Assembly (NCBI GenBank): GCA_965230485.1
Contig: CBDDLA010000001.1
Span: 1,922,001-1,986,000 of the forward strand
DNA: 64,000 nt
Direction: 5' to 3'
DNA from: Putridiphycobacter sp965230485
GTDB lineage: Bacteria > Bacteroidota > Bacteroidia > Flavobacteriales_D > Crocinitomicaceae
Numbering within the stretch: position 1 is the first letter of the stretch; each line of letters opens with the position of its first letter. The position numbers were made by a program, and so were the translations under genes. Below are positions 7,979 to 17,626 of the stretch, piece after piece. Below the pieces are notes generated by a model. It had not been told where the DNA came from. It saw only the letters and a list, made by a program, of their open reading frames with translations, and did not search any database.

Positions 7979-10402
7979 ATGCGGAAGCTACTTTTCATAT
8001 TTGCTATTCTCACATCATTTTCGGCGCTAGCAAATGAGCCCAGTTCAAAAATATATCATAACTTACAAAAAGTTCATTCCCTAAAACGGGTACTTTATAT
8101 TGCTGCTCATCCAGATGATGAAAACACAAGGGCATTGGCCTACTTTTCGCTTGGTGAAAAAGCAGAAACGGCCTATCTTTCGCTAACTCGAGGTGATGGT
8201 GGTCAAAATTTGATTGGCAATGAACTCGGAACCGATTTGGGAGTTCTAAGAACTCAAGAATTATTGGCAGCAAGAAATTATGATGGTGCTAAGCAGTTTT
8301 TTTCTCGTGCTGTCGATTTTGGATATTCAAAATCAGCTGATGAAACTTTGGAAAAATGGGGGAAAGCGAATATTTTATCTGATGTTGTTTTAGTCATTCG
8401 ACAATTTAAACCTGACGTTATCATTACACGATTCCCTCCTGACAAACGCGGTGGTCATGGACACCATACTGCTTCTGCCATGTTGGCTATTGAAGCGTAT
8501 GCTAAAGCAGCAGACTTTAATTATGAACCTGATCAAGTCAAAAAGTTTGGTGTCTGGCAAACTTCCGCGGTTTATTGGAATACATCTGTTTGGTGGAACG
8601 ATAAAATAGCAGACGAAGCTGCCAGCAACCCCAAATACTTATCATTAGATATTGGAGGCTATAATCCTTTATTAGGTATGTCTTATAATGAGATTGGAAC
8701 TTTAGCAAGAAGTCAGCACAAATGTCAGGGTTTTGGGGCTGTTATAGAACGGGGAAGCCGGATGGAATACTTTGAACATTTAACTGGAAAAACGCTCAAG
8801 ACTGATTTTTTTGAAAACAATAAACAATCATGGTCTCAATTAATCAGCCCAGAATTTGAATCTAATTTCAAAACACTGCTTGACAATTTCAATTTTGTTG
8901 AACCATCTAAAAATATCCCAACCCTATTAGAAATTTTAAAAAGAATAAAAACGCTACCAAAGTCTACTTTGAAAACTGAAAAAATAAAACGACTTACACA
9001 GGTAATTTTTGACTGTTTGGGCTTATTTGTTGACTTAACAGCGAACGACTACGCAAGCATTGTTGGTAAAAGTATTGATTTAGAGTTAAACTTGACCAAT
9101 AGATCAGATTTGGACATTAAAGTGAAAGAGAATAACAAATGGACAACGTTGCCAAAAAATAAAAAAAAGACGGTTGAATTCAAAATGGATGCTAATTCCG
9201 TCAGCTCAAATCCTTATTGGTTAAATGAACCTTTTGTAAATCTTTTTACGGTGGTTAATCCTGATGATTTGGGTCAGCCAATTAGCCAACCAAGTATTCA
9301 AAAAGTAATTACTATTCAAGTTAATGGAGTTGAAATTAAAAAAAGTGTCCCAGCCATATACAAATGGCGTGATCCCTCTTATGGCGAACGACAAAGAGAA
9401 GTTATTCTTACCACTAACTACACTGCTAATTTTGAAGAAAGCATCAGTATTCTAAAACCAAACGAATCCAAAACGATTAAGGTAAAAATTCACAGTTATG
9501 TTGATAGTTTGAAGGATGAGATAACTGTAGTTGCACCCTCAGGATGGACAGTAACACCAAATAAAATACCTATAAACATCTCTGAAAAACATGCCTCAAT
9601 CTGGAGGTCATTTGATCTAAAACCTGGTAATAAGGCTAAAAAAGGAATCTTAAAACTATTACAAAAAGATGGTAAACAGCTAAAATCGGTTACTGAGGTT
9701 GCCTATGACCATATTCCAACACAAACTATTTTTCGTAAAACAGAGTTAACATGCGTGCCCCTTGATGCTAAAATAATTCCAGGTAAAATAGCTTATATTA
9801 ATGGTGTTAAAGGTGGTGTGCCAAAAGCCATTCAACAACTTGGCTTTTCCGTTAAAGAATTTGAAGTATCCGACTTAGCTAATGTTGATTTATCAGAGTT
9901 TCAAACTGTGGTGTTAGGCATCAGAATTTATAATGTATTCCCAGAATTAAAGAACTTTGATGGTAAGTTATTTGACTATGTTAAAAACGGAGGTAATGTA
10001 GTTATGCAATACAATACAGCTTCTCGTTGGGCAAGATCTGGCACTTTCGGTCCATATCCTTTTGAATTAGCAAGAGACCGCGTTACTGATGAAAATGCAG
10101 CAGTCACCTTTTTGGATGATCAGCACCCACTATTGAATACACCTAACAAAATTACTAAAGCTGATTTTGAGAATTGGGTACAAGAACGTGGTTTATATTT
10201 TGCCACGAATTGGAGTGCTGAGTACAAGCCATTACTGTCGTGGCATGATAAAGGAGAAGAACCTGTTTTGGGTGGTTTAATTGTAGCTAAATATGGTAAA
10301 GGCCAGTTTATTTACACTGGTATCTCTTTTTTTAGAGAACTTCCTAATGGGGTATCGGGTGCCTTCAAATTATTTGCCAATTTATTAAGCTATCAGCAAT
10401 GA
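7979..10402 (+). CDS. Secreted PIG-L (LmbE-like) deacetylase with C-terminal ThuA/GATase-like domain
   Basis: The protein has 807 residues with a signal peptide (SFSALA). The N-terminal PIG-L fold has the metal-binding AHPDDE motif (His44-Glu48) and the second histidine cluster GHGHHTAS (His160, 162, 163). This family are zinc-dependent de-N-acetylases of N-acetyl sugars. A beta-sandwich-like middle region (about 370-580) follows. Near 600-805 is a flavodoxin-like glutamine-amidotransferase-type domain (VVLGIRIYNV, KNGGNVVMQYN). Together with the adjacent symporter this suggests cleavage of an acetylated glycan or thiol conjugate followed by uptake (inference). It is the first gene of its operon, and its stop overlaps the start of the next small ORF. 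Confidence 0.88.
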   Translation: MRKLLFIFAILTSFSALANEPSSKIYHNLQKVHSLKRVLYIAAHPDDENTRALAYFSLGEKAETAYLSLTRGDGGQNLIGNELGTDLGVLRTQELLAARNYDGAKQFFSRAVDFGYSKSADETLEKWGKANILSDVVLVIRQFKPDVIITRFPPDKRGGHGHHTASAMLAIEAYAKAADFNYEPDQVKKFGVWQTSAVYWNTSVWWNDKIADEAASNPKYLSLDIGGYNPLLGMSYNEIGTLARSQHKCQGFGAVIERGSRMEYFEHLTGKTLKTDFFENNKQSWSQLISPEFESNFKTLLDNFNFVEPSKNIPTLLEILKRIKTLPKSTLKTEKIKRLTQVIFDCLGLFVDLTANDYASIVGKSIDLELNLTNRSDLDIKVKENNKWTTLPKNKKKTVEFKMDANSVSSNPYWLNEPFVNLFTVVNPDDLGQPISQPSIQKVITIQVNGVEIKKSVPAIYKWRDPSYGERQREVILTTNYTANFEESISILKPNESKTIKVKIHSYVDSLKDEITVVAPSGWTVTPNKIPINISEKHASIWRSFDLKPGNKAKKGILKLLQKDGKQLKSVTEVAYDHIPTQTIFRKTELTCVPLDAKIIPGKIAYINGVKGGVPKAIQQLGFSVKEFEVSDLANVDLSEFQTVVLGIRIYNVFPELKNFDGKLFDYVKNGGNVVMQYNTASRWARSGTFGPYPFELARDRVTDENAAVTFLDDQHPLLNTPNKITKADFENWVQERGLYFATNWSAEYKPLLSWHDKGEEPVLGGLIVAKYGKGQFIYTGISFFRELPNGVSGAFKLFANLLSYQQ

Positions 10403-10509
10403 CCGAAAAAGATAATACAAATTGGAAAGCCTGGTATTGGAGTTTGATGATTTTTTTAGGGTTACAAATTGCTTTGTACCTTTTAATTACTAATTCTTAT
10501 CAGTCATGA
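10399..10509 (+). CDS. 36-residue single-span membrane peptide between deacetylase and symporter
   Basis: A small ORF of 36 codons, MTEKDNTNWKAWYWSLMIFL and onward to ITNSYQS. A charged, Trp-rich N-terminus (WKAWYW) precedes one hydrophobic helix (LMIFLGLQIALYLLI). It overlaps the deacetylase stop by 4 nt (ATGA) and the symporter start by 4 nt (ATGA), so it is doubly translationally coupled. That position strongly suggests a real accessory subunit, by analogy with the small partners of some SSS-family transporters. No family was recognised. Confidence 0.72.
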   Translation: MTEKDNTNWKAWYWSLMIFLGLQIALYLLITNSYQS

Positions 10510-12191
10510 GCGGATTTGATTGGACCGTACTTGCCTTAACACTGATAGCTATAGTGGGCTATGGTTCATGGAAGACAAGAAAAAACAAGAACTTAGAAAG
10601 TTATTTAAAAGGGAATAATTCTGAAAATTGGGCCACTATTGGACTATCTATTATGGCTACTCAGGCCAGTGCCATTACTTTTTTATCTACTCCAGGGCAA
10701 GCTTATGAAAGTGGTATGGGTTTCATTCAGTTTTATTTCGGTTTACCACTTGCTATGGTACTCATTTCAATCTTTTTTTTACCCATTTATTATCGACTTA
10801 AAGTTTATACTGCTTATCAATATTTAGAACAGCGTTTTGATGTTAAGGTTAGGGCCTTTACGGCATTTTTGTTTTTAGTGTCAAGAGGATTAGCGGCTGG
10901 CATTACTATCTATGCCCCTGCCATTATCTTATCCACTTTACTTGATTGGAACTTACAATTGACTTGTGTAATTATAGGCATCTTAGTTATCATATACACG
11001 GTTTCAGGGGGCAGTAGAGCGGTGTCACTTACTCAAAAATGGCAAATGGGGATTATAATGGGAGGCATGTTTGCTGCTTTCTATTTTATATTACAAGCCA
11101 TCCCAAATGATATTTCATTCAGCGAGGGAGTTGATATTGCAGGACAATTAGGTAAAATGAAAATCATTGACCTAGATCCTGACCCAACGAACCGTTATAC
11201 ATTATGGTCGGGACTAATTGGTGGATTATTTTTGTTCTTATCGTATTTTGGAACTGATCAATCGCAAGTACAACGCTATTTAGGCGGAAAATCTTTAAAA
11301 GCATCACGGATGGGTCTCATGTTTAATGGGCTCTTAAAAATTCCAATGCAATTCTTTATTCTTTTTGTTGGAGTGATGCTGTTTGTGGTATACCAATTTA
11401 ATAAGCCACCAATCATTTTTAATGGGGCTACCACAAATATTGAATTACAAAACGAACCAAGTCTTGTAGCAATTGAATCAATTTATAATCAAAATTTTGA
11501 CACAAAAAAAGAACTTTTAAATAACTGGGAAAGCAATTCAATTGAAAAAAGAATAGAATTACAAAGCTTGCAAAGCCAGCAAGATTCGCTTAGAAAAGTA
11601 TATAAAAAAGAAGTTGAACGATTAGATAATAAATACGAGTCAAAAGACAGCGATTACATCTTCTTGACCTTTGTTGTTACTTACCTACCTCATGGTTTAA
11701 TTGGGTTATTACTGGCTGTTATTTTTTCTGCAGCCATGTCTTCAACTGCAGGTGAATTAAATGCCCTAGCCTCCACCACAACGATTGATTTCTATAAAAA
11801 ATTCTTTTCTAAATCTGATAACGAAAATAAAGACTTAGTAATTAGCAAATTACTAACGGTAGGATGGGGACTGCTGGCCATTGGTATTGCCTTGACAGCA
11901 GGTTTATTTGAAAACCTGATTCAATTAGTCAATATTCTTGGTTCTTTATTCTATGGTACTATTTTAGGTGTATTTTTATTGGCCTTTTTCTTTAAAAAAG
12001 TCAACGAAAAATCTGCACTTTTAGCTGCTATTATTGGTCAAGTATTTGTGCTTGTATTGCATTTACTCACTGTTTTAGAATACATAGAATTAAGTTATTT
12101 ATTGTATAACATCATTGGGAGTTTTATAGTAATTTTGTCAGGACTGATGATTCAAGTATTCAATCAAGGGTCAAATCAATTAGAAAATTAA
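10506..12191 (+). CDS. Sodium:solute symporter (SSS family)
   Basis: The protein has 561 residues with about 13 hydrophobic segments and the SSS signature region (GGSRAVSLTQKWQMGI, LSYFGTDQSQVQRYLGGKS, AVIFSAAMSSTAGELNALAS). It couples import of an unknown solute to sodium entry across the inner membrane. Between helices, residues 301-383 form a long charged insertion with coiled-coil character (SIEKRIELQSLQSQQD, LRKVYKKEVERLDNK), unusual for the core fold. It starts 4 nt inside the small membrane peptide gene and belongs to the PIG-L operon, so the substrate is probably a product of the deacetylase (inference). Confidence 0.92.
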   Translation: MSGFDWTVLALTLIAIVGYGSWKTRKNKNLESYLKGNNSENWATIGLSIMATQASAITFLSTPGQAYESGMGFIQFYFGLPLAMVLISIFFLPIYYRLKVYTAYQYLEQRFDVKVRAFTAFLFLVSRGLAAGITIYAPAIILSTLLDWNLQLTCVIIGILVIIYTVSGGSRAVSLTQKWQMGIIMGGMFAAFYFILQAIPNDISFSEGVDIAGQLGKMKIIDLDPDPTNRYTLWSGLIGGLFLFLSYFGTDQSQVQRYLGGKSLKASRMGLMFNGLLKIPMQFFILFVGVMLFVVYQFNKPPIIFNGATTNIELQNEPSLVAIESIYNQNFDTKKELLNNWESNSIEKRIELQSLQSQQDSLRKVYKKEVERLDNKYESKDSDYIFLTFVVTYLPHGLIGLLLAVIFSAAMSSTAGELNALASTTTIDFYKKFFSKSDNENKDLVISKLLTVGWGLLAIGIALTAGLFENLIQLVNILGSLFYGTILGVFLLAFFFKKVNEKSALLAAIIGQVFVLVLHLLTVLEYIELSYLLYNIIGSFIVILSGLMIQVFNQGSNQLEN

Positions 12192-12208
12192 TAACTAAAA
12201 ACGAAACA

Positions 12209-13045
12209 ATGAAAAAACTAATATTATCATGCTTAGTGGCATTAATGTCAACTGCCTTAACCGCACAAGATCTTCCTCAGCCTAGTCCAATAGCAAAAGT
12301 TGAGCAAAAAGTAGGTTTAACGGATATTTCTATTACTTATTCCAGACCTGGTGTTAAGGGTAGAACGATTTTTGGAGACCTATTATCTTACGATAAAGTT
12401 TGGAGACTTGGAGCAAATGCTTGTACAAAGTTTACCACTTCAACTGATATTGAAATTGGTGGTAAAACTGTTAAAGCTGGAACTTATGCAATGTTTGCCA
12501 TTCCTTCGAAAAGTAAAGATTGGACCATTTTATTGAATACCGATACTGAGCAATGGGGAGCAGGAAATTATGATGAAGCAAAAAATATAGCATCAGTAAA
12601 AGTAAAAGCAATGGAAAATCCAATGACTGAAACTTTTACAATTGGTATTGACAATATTACTAATGAAAGTGGAACTATTTCTATTACTTGGGAAAATGTA
12701 AAGGTTAATGTTCCTTTTACTGTTAAAACCAGTGAAATTGTAATGGCTAATATTAATGCTGCTGTCGAAAAAGGAGAAGATTTAGATAAAGTATATTATC
12801 GTGCAGCATCATATGCATTTAAATCACTAAACGACAGCAAAAAAGCCTTGGACTATTTAGACCAATCTTTTGCAGTCAAAAAAACCCATAACGGCTTATT
12901 CTTAAAAGCCCAAATTTTAAAAAAAGAGGGTAATAAAGATGATGCAATTAAAACAGCAATGGAAGCCTTAGAAATCGCAAAAGCGGCAGAGAAAAAGGGC
13001 TGGGCTGATTATATTGAAGGGAATATCGAAGAATGGAAAAAATAA
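12209..13045 (+). CDS. DUF2911 domain protein, exported
   Basis: The protein has 278 residues with a signal peptide ending ALTAQ. Residues about 22-175 match the DUF2911 pattern (QKVGLTDISITYSRPGVKGR, LWRLGANA-like VWRLGANACTKF, KAGTYAMFAIP, GAGNYDEAKN). A helical TPR-like tail (KALDYLDQSFAV, KEGNKDDAIKTAMEALEIAK) follows. The function of the family is not established. It lies 17 nt after the symporter, probably as the last gene of the operon, ahead of a strong terminator. Confidence 0.9.
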   Translation: MKKLILSCLVALMSTALTAQDLPQPSPIAKVEQKVGLTDISITYSRPGVKGRTIFGDLLSYDKVWRLGANACTKFTTSTDIEIGGKTVKAGTYAMFAIPSKSKDWTILLNTDTEQWGAGNYDEAKNIASVKVKAMENPMTETFTIGIDNITNESGTISITWENVKVNVPFTVKTSEIVMANINAAVEKGEDLDKVYYRAASYAFKSLNDSKKALDYLDQSFAVKKTHNGLFLKAQILKKEGNKDDAIKTAMEALEIAKAAEKKGWADYIEGNIEEWKK

Positions 13046-13069
13046 TTTCTTTAAAAACATGATAGGCTA

Positions 13070-13094
13070 AAAAGGAGCTTTGGCTCCTTTTTTT
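13070..13094 (+). terminator. Intrinsic terminator
   Basis: AAAGGAGC-TTTG-GCTCCTTT stem (13071-13090) followed by a run of Ts, 25 nt after the DUF2911 stop. It may also serve the convergent TolC gene. Confidence 0.9.
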
Positions 13095-13116
13095 ATGTCA
13101 AATAGGATTTATTTTA

Positions 13117-14448
13117 TTAAGTATTGACCAGCTTTCCTTCTAATTTTCTCAATTGCATCTCAGCTGTCTTAACCGCAAACTTGGCGTTAGTCAAATTCAC
13201 TTCTGAACTGATCCAATTTAATTGTGCCTGTCTGAAATCAATGGAACTGACTTGGCCCAAGTTATACCGCTCTTGCGTTTTTAAAAAATTCTGCTCGCTT
13301 ACTTCTACATTTACTTTTTCCGTATTCAAAATAATCAATTGATTGGTATAATCGGCCCAGGTATTGGTGAGTTCAGTATTTAAGTTCATAGCCAATTGTT
13401 GCTTATACAGGGTCTGATTTTCCAAATTTATCTTGGCATTTTGAACGTTTGTGCTTGTCTTTCCTCCGTCAAAAATATTCCAGTTTAGGTTAATTGCTGC
13501 ATTTAAACCTGTAATGTTCTGTGTCGCAAATAATGATGCAGGTCCATTTTGACTATTGTTAAAACCGTAAGACACACTTGTAGAAACAGTTGGCACCCAA
13601 GAAGATTGATTAATTTTTAAATCATACTCACTTATGGTGGTATTCAAATCAATCTGCTTTGTTTGGTTATTATGGGCTTTCATATTTTCCTGAATAGTAT
13701 TAAAATTGAGTTGTTCATTGATTTCAATGGTTTCATCTACCTCAAAATTTTGGCTAACATCCTGACCCATCAAAAAATTCAATTGACGCTTCGCATTATC
13801 CAATTGAATTTGCGCATTGACTAAATTTAAACTGTCATTATTCACGTCTACTTTGGCATTCAAAACATCTAAGTTTGTTTTTTGTCCAAAATCAAATTGG
13901 TACTGCGTTCTTATTAGACGTTGTTGCGAAATATCAAAGGCTTGTTTTAAGATAGCGATTTGAACACTGCTTTTTGCAATGGCATAATACGACGTATAAA
14001 TATTTAATAAGGTATTATCGATTTGAATGCGCCGTTGCACATCTGATAATTCGTAGGCTACCTTCAATTTATCATATTGGTGCTTTCGCGTCCCACCTGA
14101 ATATATGCTATAATTCAAAGCAATCGAAGCCCCATAAGAGGACGTTTGAATACCACTGATGTCAAATTCTTCATTTTCCTGATTAACCACAAATGCGCTG
14201 TTATTGGCATAGTTAGCATTGGCACTACCGGTAATGGTTGGGAGGTATCCAGAATTTTTAATATCTTGATTATTCTCGGCAATGAGTTTATTATTATTAG
14301 CTAATTGGATATCAAAATTATGCGCCATAGCTGCTGAAATGGCTTGGTCGAGGCTAAGTAAGTCCTGTGCTCTTACTTGAATGGACATTTGGCCTATCAT
14401 TACTGTAAAGATAATGGCCATAGATTTGATAAGTTTAAGGTTGTTCAT
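13117..14448 (-). CDS. TolC-family outer-membrane efflux channel
   Basis: The protein has 443 residues with a signal peptide (MSIQVRA). Two related halves of the outer-membrane efflux protein fold are visible: long helical stretches (IAENNQDIKNSGYLPTITG; VNVEVSEQNFLKTQERYNLG) with the hallmark YNLGQVSSIDFRQAQLNW element near the end. It supplies the outer-membrane exit duct for the RND pump encoded 11 nt upstream. It is the last gene of the MarR-adaptor-pump-TolC operon. Confidence 0.92.
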   Translation of the reverse strand: MNNLKLIKSMAIIFTVMIGQMSIQVRAQDLLSLDQAISAAMAHNFDIQLANNNKLIAENNQDIKNSGYLPTITGSANANYANNSAFVVNQENEEFDISGIQTSSYGASIALNYSIYSGGTRKHQYDKLKVAYELSDVQRRIQIDNTLLNIYTSYYAIAKSSVQIAILKQAFDISQQRLIRTQYQFDFGQKTNLDVLNAKVDVNNDSLNLVNAQIQLDNAKRQLNFLMGQDVSQNFEVDETIEINEQLNFNTIQENMKAHNNQTKQIDLNTTISEYDLKINQSSWVPTVSTSVSYGFNNSQNGPASLFATQNITGLNAAINLNWNIFDGGKTSTNVQNAKINLENQTLYKQQLAMNLNTELTNTWADYTNQLIILNTEKVNVEVSEQNFLKTQERYNLGQVSSIDFRQAQLNWISSEVNLTNAKFAVKTAEMQLRKLEGKLVNT

Positions 14449-14459
14449 AAGACAATGTT

Positions 14460-17400
14460 TTAGAGGTGTTCTTGTTCTGATGCCAGTTCTTTAACGGCAC
14501 GTTCTACCGATTCTCTAGATGGCTTTTTACCTTCCCAGAAATACAAGACATACACTTTGATCGTGTTCATTCCAGATAAATAAACTGGCAATAAAATTAA
14601 GGTTAAAACCGTGGCAATGAGAATACCATAGGCAATGGCAATAGCCATAGGAATTAAAAATTGAGCTTGTAAACTATCTTCAAAAAAGATGAGTGGTGCC
14701 AATCCGGCCACTGTGGTAATGGTGGTAAGGAAAATGGCCCTGAAACGAGACTTTCCAGCCTCAATCAACGCTTCTTCAAACGTCATGCCTTGCTTTAGGT
14801 TGATGTTAAACTTACTAATCAATACCAAACCGTCGTTAACCATAATTCCAATTAGGGCAATAATGCCCAGACCTGATAATACGTTAATGGCAAAATCGTG
14901 AATATAATGCCCCCAGCCTACACCAATGATACTAAAAGGCACCAAGAATAATAATAAAAATGGCTGACTATAACTTCGAAAAGTAAAGGCAATCACTACA
15001 TAGATTAATACTAAAATAATCAGGCCTGCTGGCATCAATGATCGCTGCATTTTAATGGCCTCTCTGTTTTGCCCTTCGTACAATGCCGAAACAGATGGAT
15101 ATTTTTCAAAAATAGACGGCATAATATTGTCCTTGATATTATTCATAAAGTCTGGAGCACTCGCCTTAGGATCCACCATATTTGCATTCACTTGAATTTC
15201 TCGTTGACCATCAAGATGATTAATGGCGATTTCACCACGTTCAATTTGATAGGTTGCAATTTCACTAAACGGAATGCGATCTCCCGAATTGGTCACAATT
15301 TGCATGTCATCCAAATTCTTAATAGACTTGCGCTCATCTTCGACATAACGTACCCAAACTTTAATTTCATCTTGTCCTCGCTGAAAACGTTGTACTTGAT
15401 TCCCGAAGAAAGCGCTTCTTACTTGCGTCATGACATCATTCAACGTCAACCCTAATAAATAGGCATTTTCTTTTAACTCTATTCTAATTTCCTTGATTCC
15501 TTGAGGGTCATTATCGGTAATGTCTTTAAGTCCTTTGATATTACTTAATTCAGCTTTCAGTTCGGCCTTAGCAGCCTTTAATTCAGCAATATTATTCCCT
15601 AAAAGAGATACAGACACAGGGCTTCCACCAAAAATGGTTCCTGATCCAAAGGTTAGGCTTTCAACCCCGTAAAAGGTACCTGAGGTATCTTGCAATGCCT
15701 TAGTAATTTCATCTGCAGAAAAATCTCTGAACTCTCCTTGCAACAAATTAATGTTCAATTTGGCTGTTGAACTACCTGGTCCAATGACTTTAATGACATT
15801 AAGGATTACCGAATCTCCACCTGTTTGCTTGGCTTGAAAAGCGGCATTCACATCCCAGGCCCGAGCCTCGATAAACGAAATAATGGAATCAGTGGTATTG
15901 ACACTTGTGCCCTGAGGCATGCTCAAATTGACTTCAATCCTATCGCTGGCGATCTGGGGAAAGAAAGCTCCTCTAATAACACCTCCAGCCATAGCTCCCA
16001 TGGTTAAAAGGAAGCCAGCCGCCAACACACAAAATGTAAACAACCTATTTTTAATCACAAATCTTAAACTTGGTGCGTATAATTTATCCCTTAAATAAAT
16101 AAGTATATTTTCAGCATATTCATTAAAGCGATATGGTTTGGTGTCTCGCTTTAATGTCTTAGAATGGGCAATATGTGCCGGTAATATAATGAGTGCTTCA
16201 ATTAGAGAGACACTTAGGGTCAGCAAAACAATGACCGACACCTCCCCAAAAAAAGTCCCGACCCGACCATCTAAAAAGAAGAATAGCGAAAAAGCCAAAA
16301 TCGTTGTGGCAACGGCCGAAAAAATGGGTGGGATCACTTCTAAAGTACCATCTATGGCTGCTCGAATAGGTGATTTTCCTTTCTCAAAATGTGAATAGAT
16401 ATTTTCGGCAATAACAATCCCATCATCCACCAAAATACCAATCACAATGATCATCCCGAATAAAGATAAAACATTAATGGTCACATCAAACTGTCCCGCC
16501 AAAGCAAACATACCAAAGAAAGAAATTGGCAACCCAAAGGCGACCCAAAAGGCCAATCTTGGTTTTAAGAATAACGACAAAATAATCAGTACAAGGAGCA
16601 TCCCTTGCCAGGCATTTTTAAATAATAACGCAGTTCGTTGTGTCAATGTAATGGACGAATCTGATATAACATCCAATTGAATGACCTCAGATTTTTCATT
16701 AAAGGTTTCAATGTAATTTCTTACATTTTCAGCCGTCGTAATCAGGTCTTCCGTATTGGTATTATTCACCACTATTTTCACCGCTTTTTTATCGTTAAAT
16801 GCTAAACTATTGGGTGTCTCATTAAACCGATCATTAATCCGAGCCACATCTTTTAACCGAATCACATTACCATTTTGATTGGATTTGACCACAATGTCTT
16901 CTAATTCTTCAGCATAATAGGCCCGGTGGCTTGCACGAATCAAATATTCTTCAGCATCTGTTTTAACAGATCCGCCTGTTGTAATTAAACTATTTTGAGC
17001 CACAGCAGCCGCCACTTGCTGAAAGCTCAATTGGTAGGCTCGTAGCATATCCTCCTCAACCGCTATTTCAATTTCTTCGTCTGGGAAACCGCTTAGTTCC
17101 ACCTGAGAAATACCTTCTATTCTCAACAATTCTTTTTCAACTTCTTGAGCTTTTAATTTCAGAACCCTTAGTGGTACATTTTTCCCATTAACTACAAAGG
17201 CAATAGTTTCTCTGGTCGCCTCCCTCTTTCCGATTATTGGTGGCTCTAGACCAGATGGGAAAGTCGGTACTTTGTCCACTGCATTTTTGACGTCCGCTAA
17301 TACCACGTCAATGTCAACATCCTTAAAGGTCTCTACTGTAATGACTGCACTATTTTCGTTAGATTTGGAGGTCACCCGCTCAATCCCAACTAAACCTTTC

Positions 17401-17615
17401 AGATTTTCCTCGATCTTCAATACCACTCCTTCTTCCATTTCTTGAGGAGACGCGCCAGGGTAATTCAGGGAAATGGTAATAATTGTGGAATCCGATAAAG
17501 GGAAAAAAGAAGAGGTCAATGATCGGTAGCCTAGTATCCCAAAAATAGCAAAGGCAATAATGATGATATTAACCGCAATGGGGTATTTGATAAAGTATGA
17601 AATCAATTTCTTCAT
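14460..17615 (-). CDS. RND-family efflux pump permease
   Basis: The protein has 1051 residues, the usual AcrB/HAE-1 length. It starts with a membrane helix (YPIAVNIIIIAFAIFGILGY). It carries the duplicated layout of two large periplasmic loops and 12 helices, including DDGIVIAENIYSHFEKG (the canonical helix-4 acidic motif, compare DDAIVVVEN) and the matching second-half motif VNDGLVLISKFN. It is a proton-driven inner-membrane exporter of drugs or lipophilic compounds. It lies between adaptor and TolC genes with 11-nt gaps. Confidence 0.94.
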   Translation of the reverse strand: MKKLISYFIKYPIAVNIIIIAFAIFGILGYRSLTSSFFPLSDSTIITISLNYPGASPQEMEEGVVLKIEENLKGLVGIERVTSKSNENSAVITVETFKDVDIDVVLADVKNAVDKVPTFPSGLEPPIIGKREATRETIAFVVNGKNVPLRVLKLKAQEVEKELLRIEGISQVELSGFPDEEIEIAVEEDMLRAYQLSFQQVAAAVAQNSLITTGGSVKTDAEEYLIRASHRAYYAEELEDIVVKSNQNGNVIRLKDVARINDRFNETPNSLAFNDKKAVKIVVNNTNTEDLITTAENVRNYIETFNEKSEVIQLDVISDSSITLTQRTALLFKNAWQGMLLVLIILSLFLKPRLAFWVAFGLPISFFGMFALAGQFDVTINVLSLFGMIIVIGILVDDGIVIAENIYSHFEKGKSPIRAAIDGTLEVIPPIFSAVATTILAFSLFFFLDGRVGTFFGEVSVIVLLTLSVSLIEALIILPAHIAHSKTLKRDTKPYRFNEYAENILIYLRDKLYAPSLRFVIKNRLFTFCVLAAGFLLTMGAMAGGVIRGAFFPQIASDRIEVNLSMPQGTSVNTTDSIISFIEARAWDVNAAFQAKQTGGDSVILNVIKVIGPGSSTAKLNINLLQGEFRDFSADEITKALQDTSGTFYGVESLTFGSGTIFGGSPVSVSLLGNNIAELKAAKAELKAELSNIKGLKDITDNDPQGIKEIRIELKENAYLLGLTLNDVMTQVRSAFFGNQVQRFQRGQDEIKVWVRYVEDERKSIKNLDDMQIVTNSGDRIPFSEIATYQIERGEIAINHLDGQREIQVNANMVDPKASAPDFMNNIKDNIMPSIFEKYPSVSALYEGQNREAIKMQRSLMPAGLIILVLIYVVIAFTFRSYSQPFLLLFLVPFSIIGVGWGHYIHDFAINVLSGLGIIALIGIMVNDGLVLISKFNINLKQGMTFEEALIEAGKSRFRAIFLTTITTVAGLAPLIFFEDSLQAQFLIPMAIAIAYGILIATVLTLILLPVYLSGMNTIKVYVLYFWEGKKPSRESVERAVKELASEQEHL

Positions 17616-17626
17616 TTGGTGGGTGC

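Noticed and set aside
15069..15455. 128-codon plus-strand ORF
   Set aside because: It is a shadow on the opposite strand of the RND pump gene, with basic, tryptophan- and cysteine-scattered composition and no promoter.
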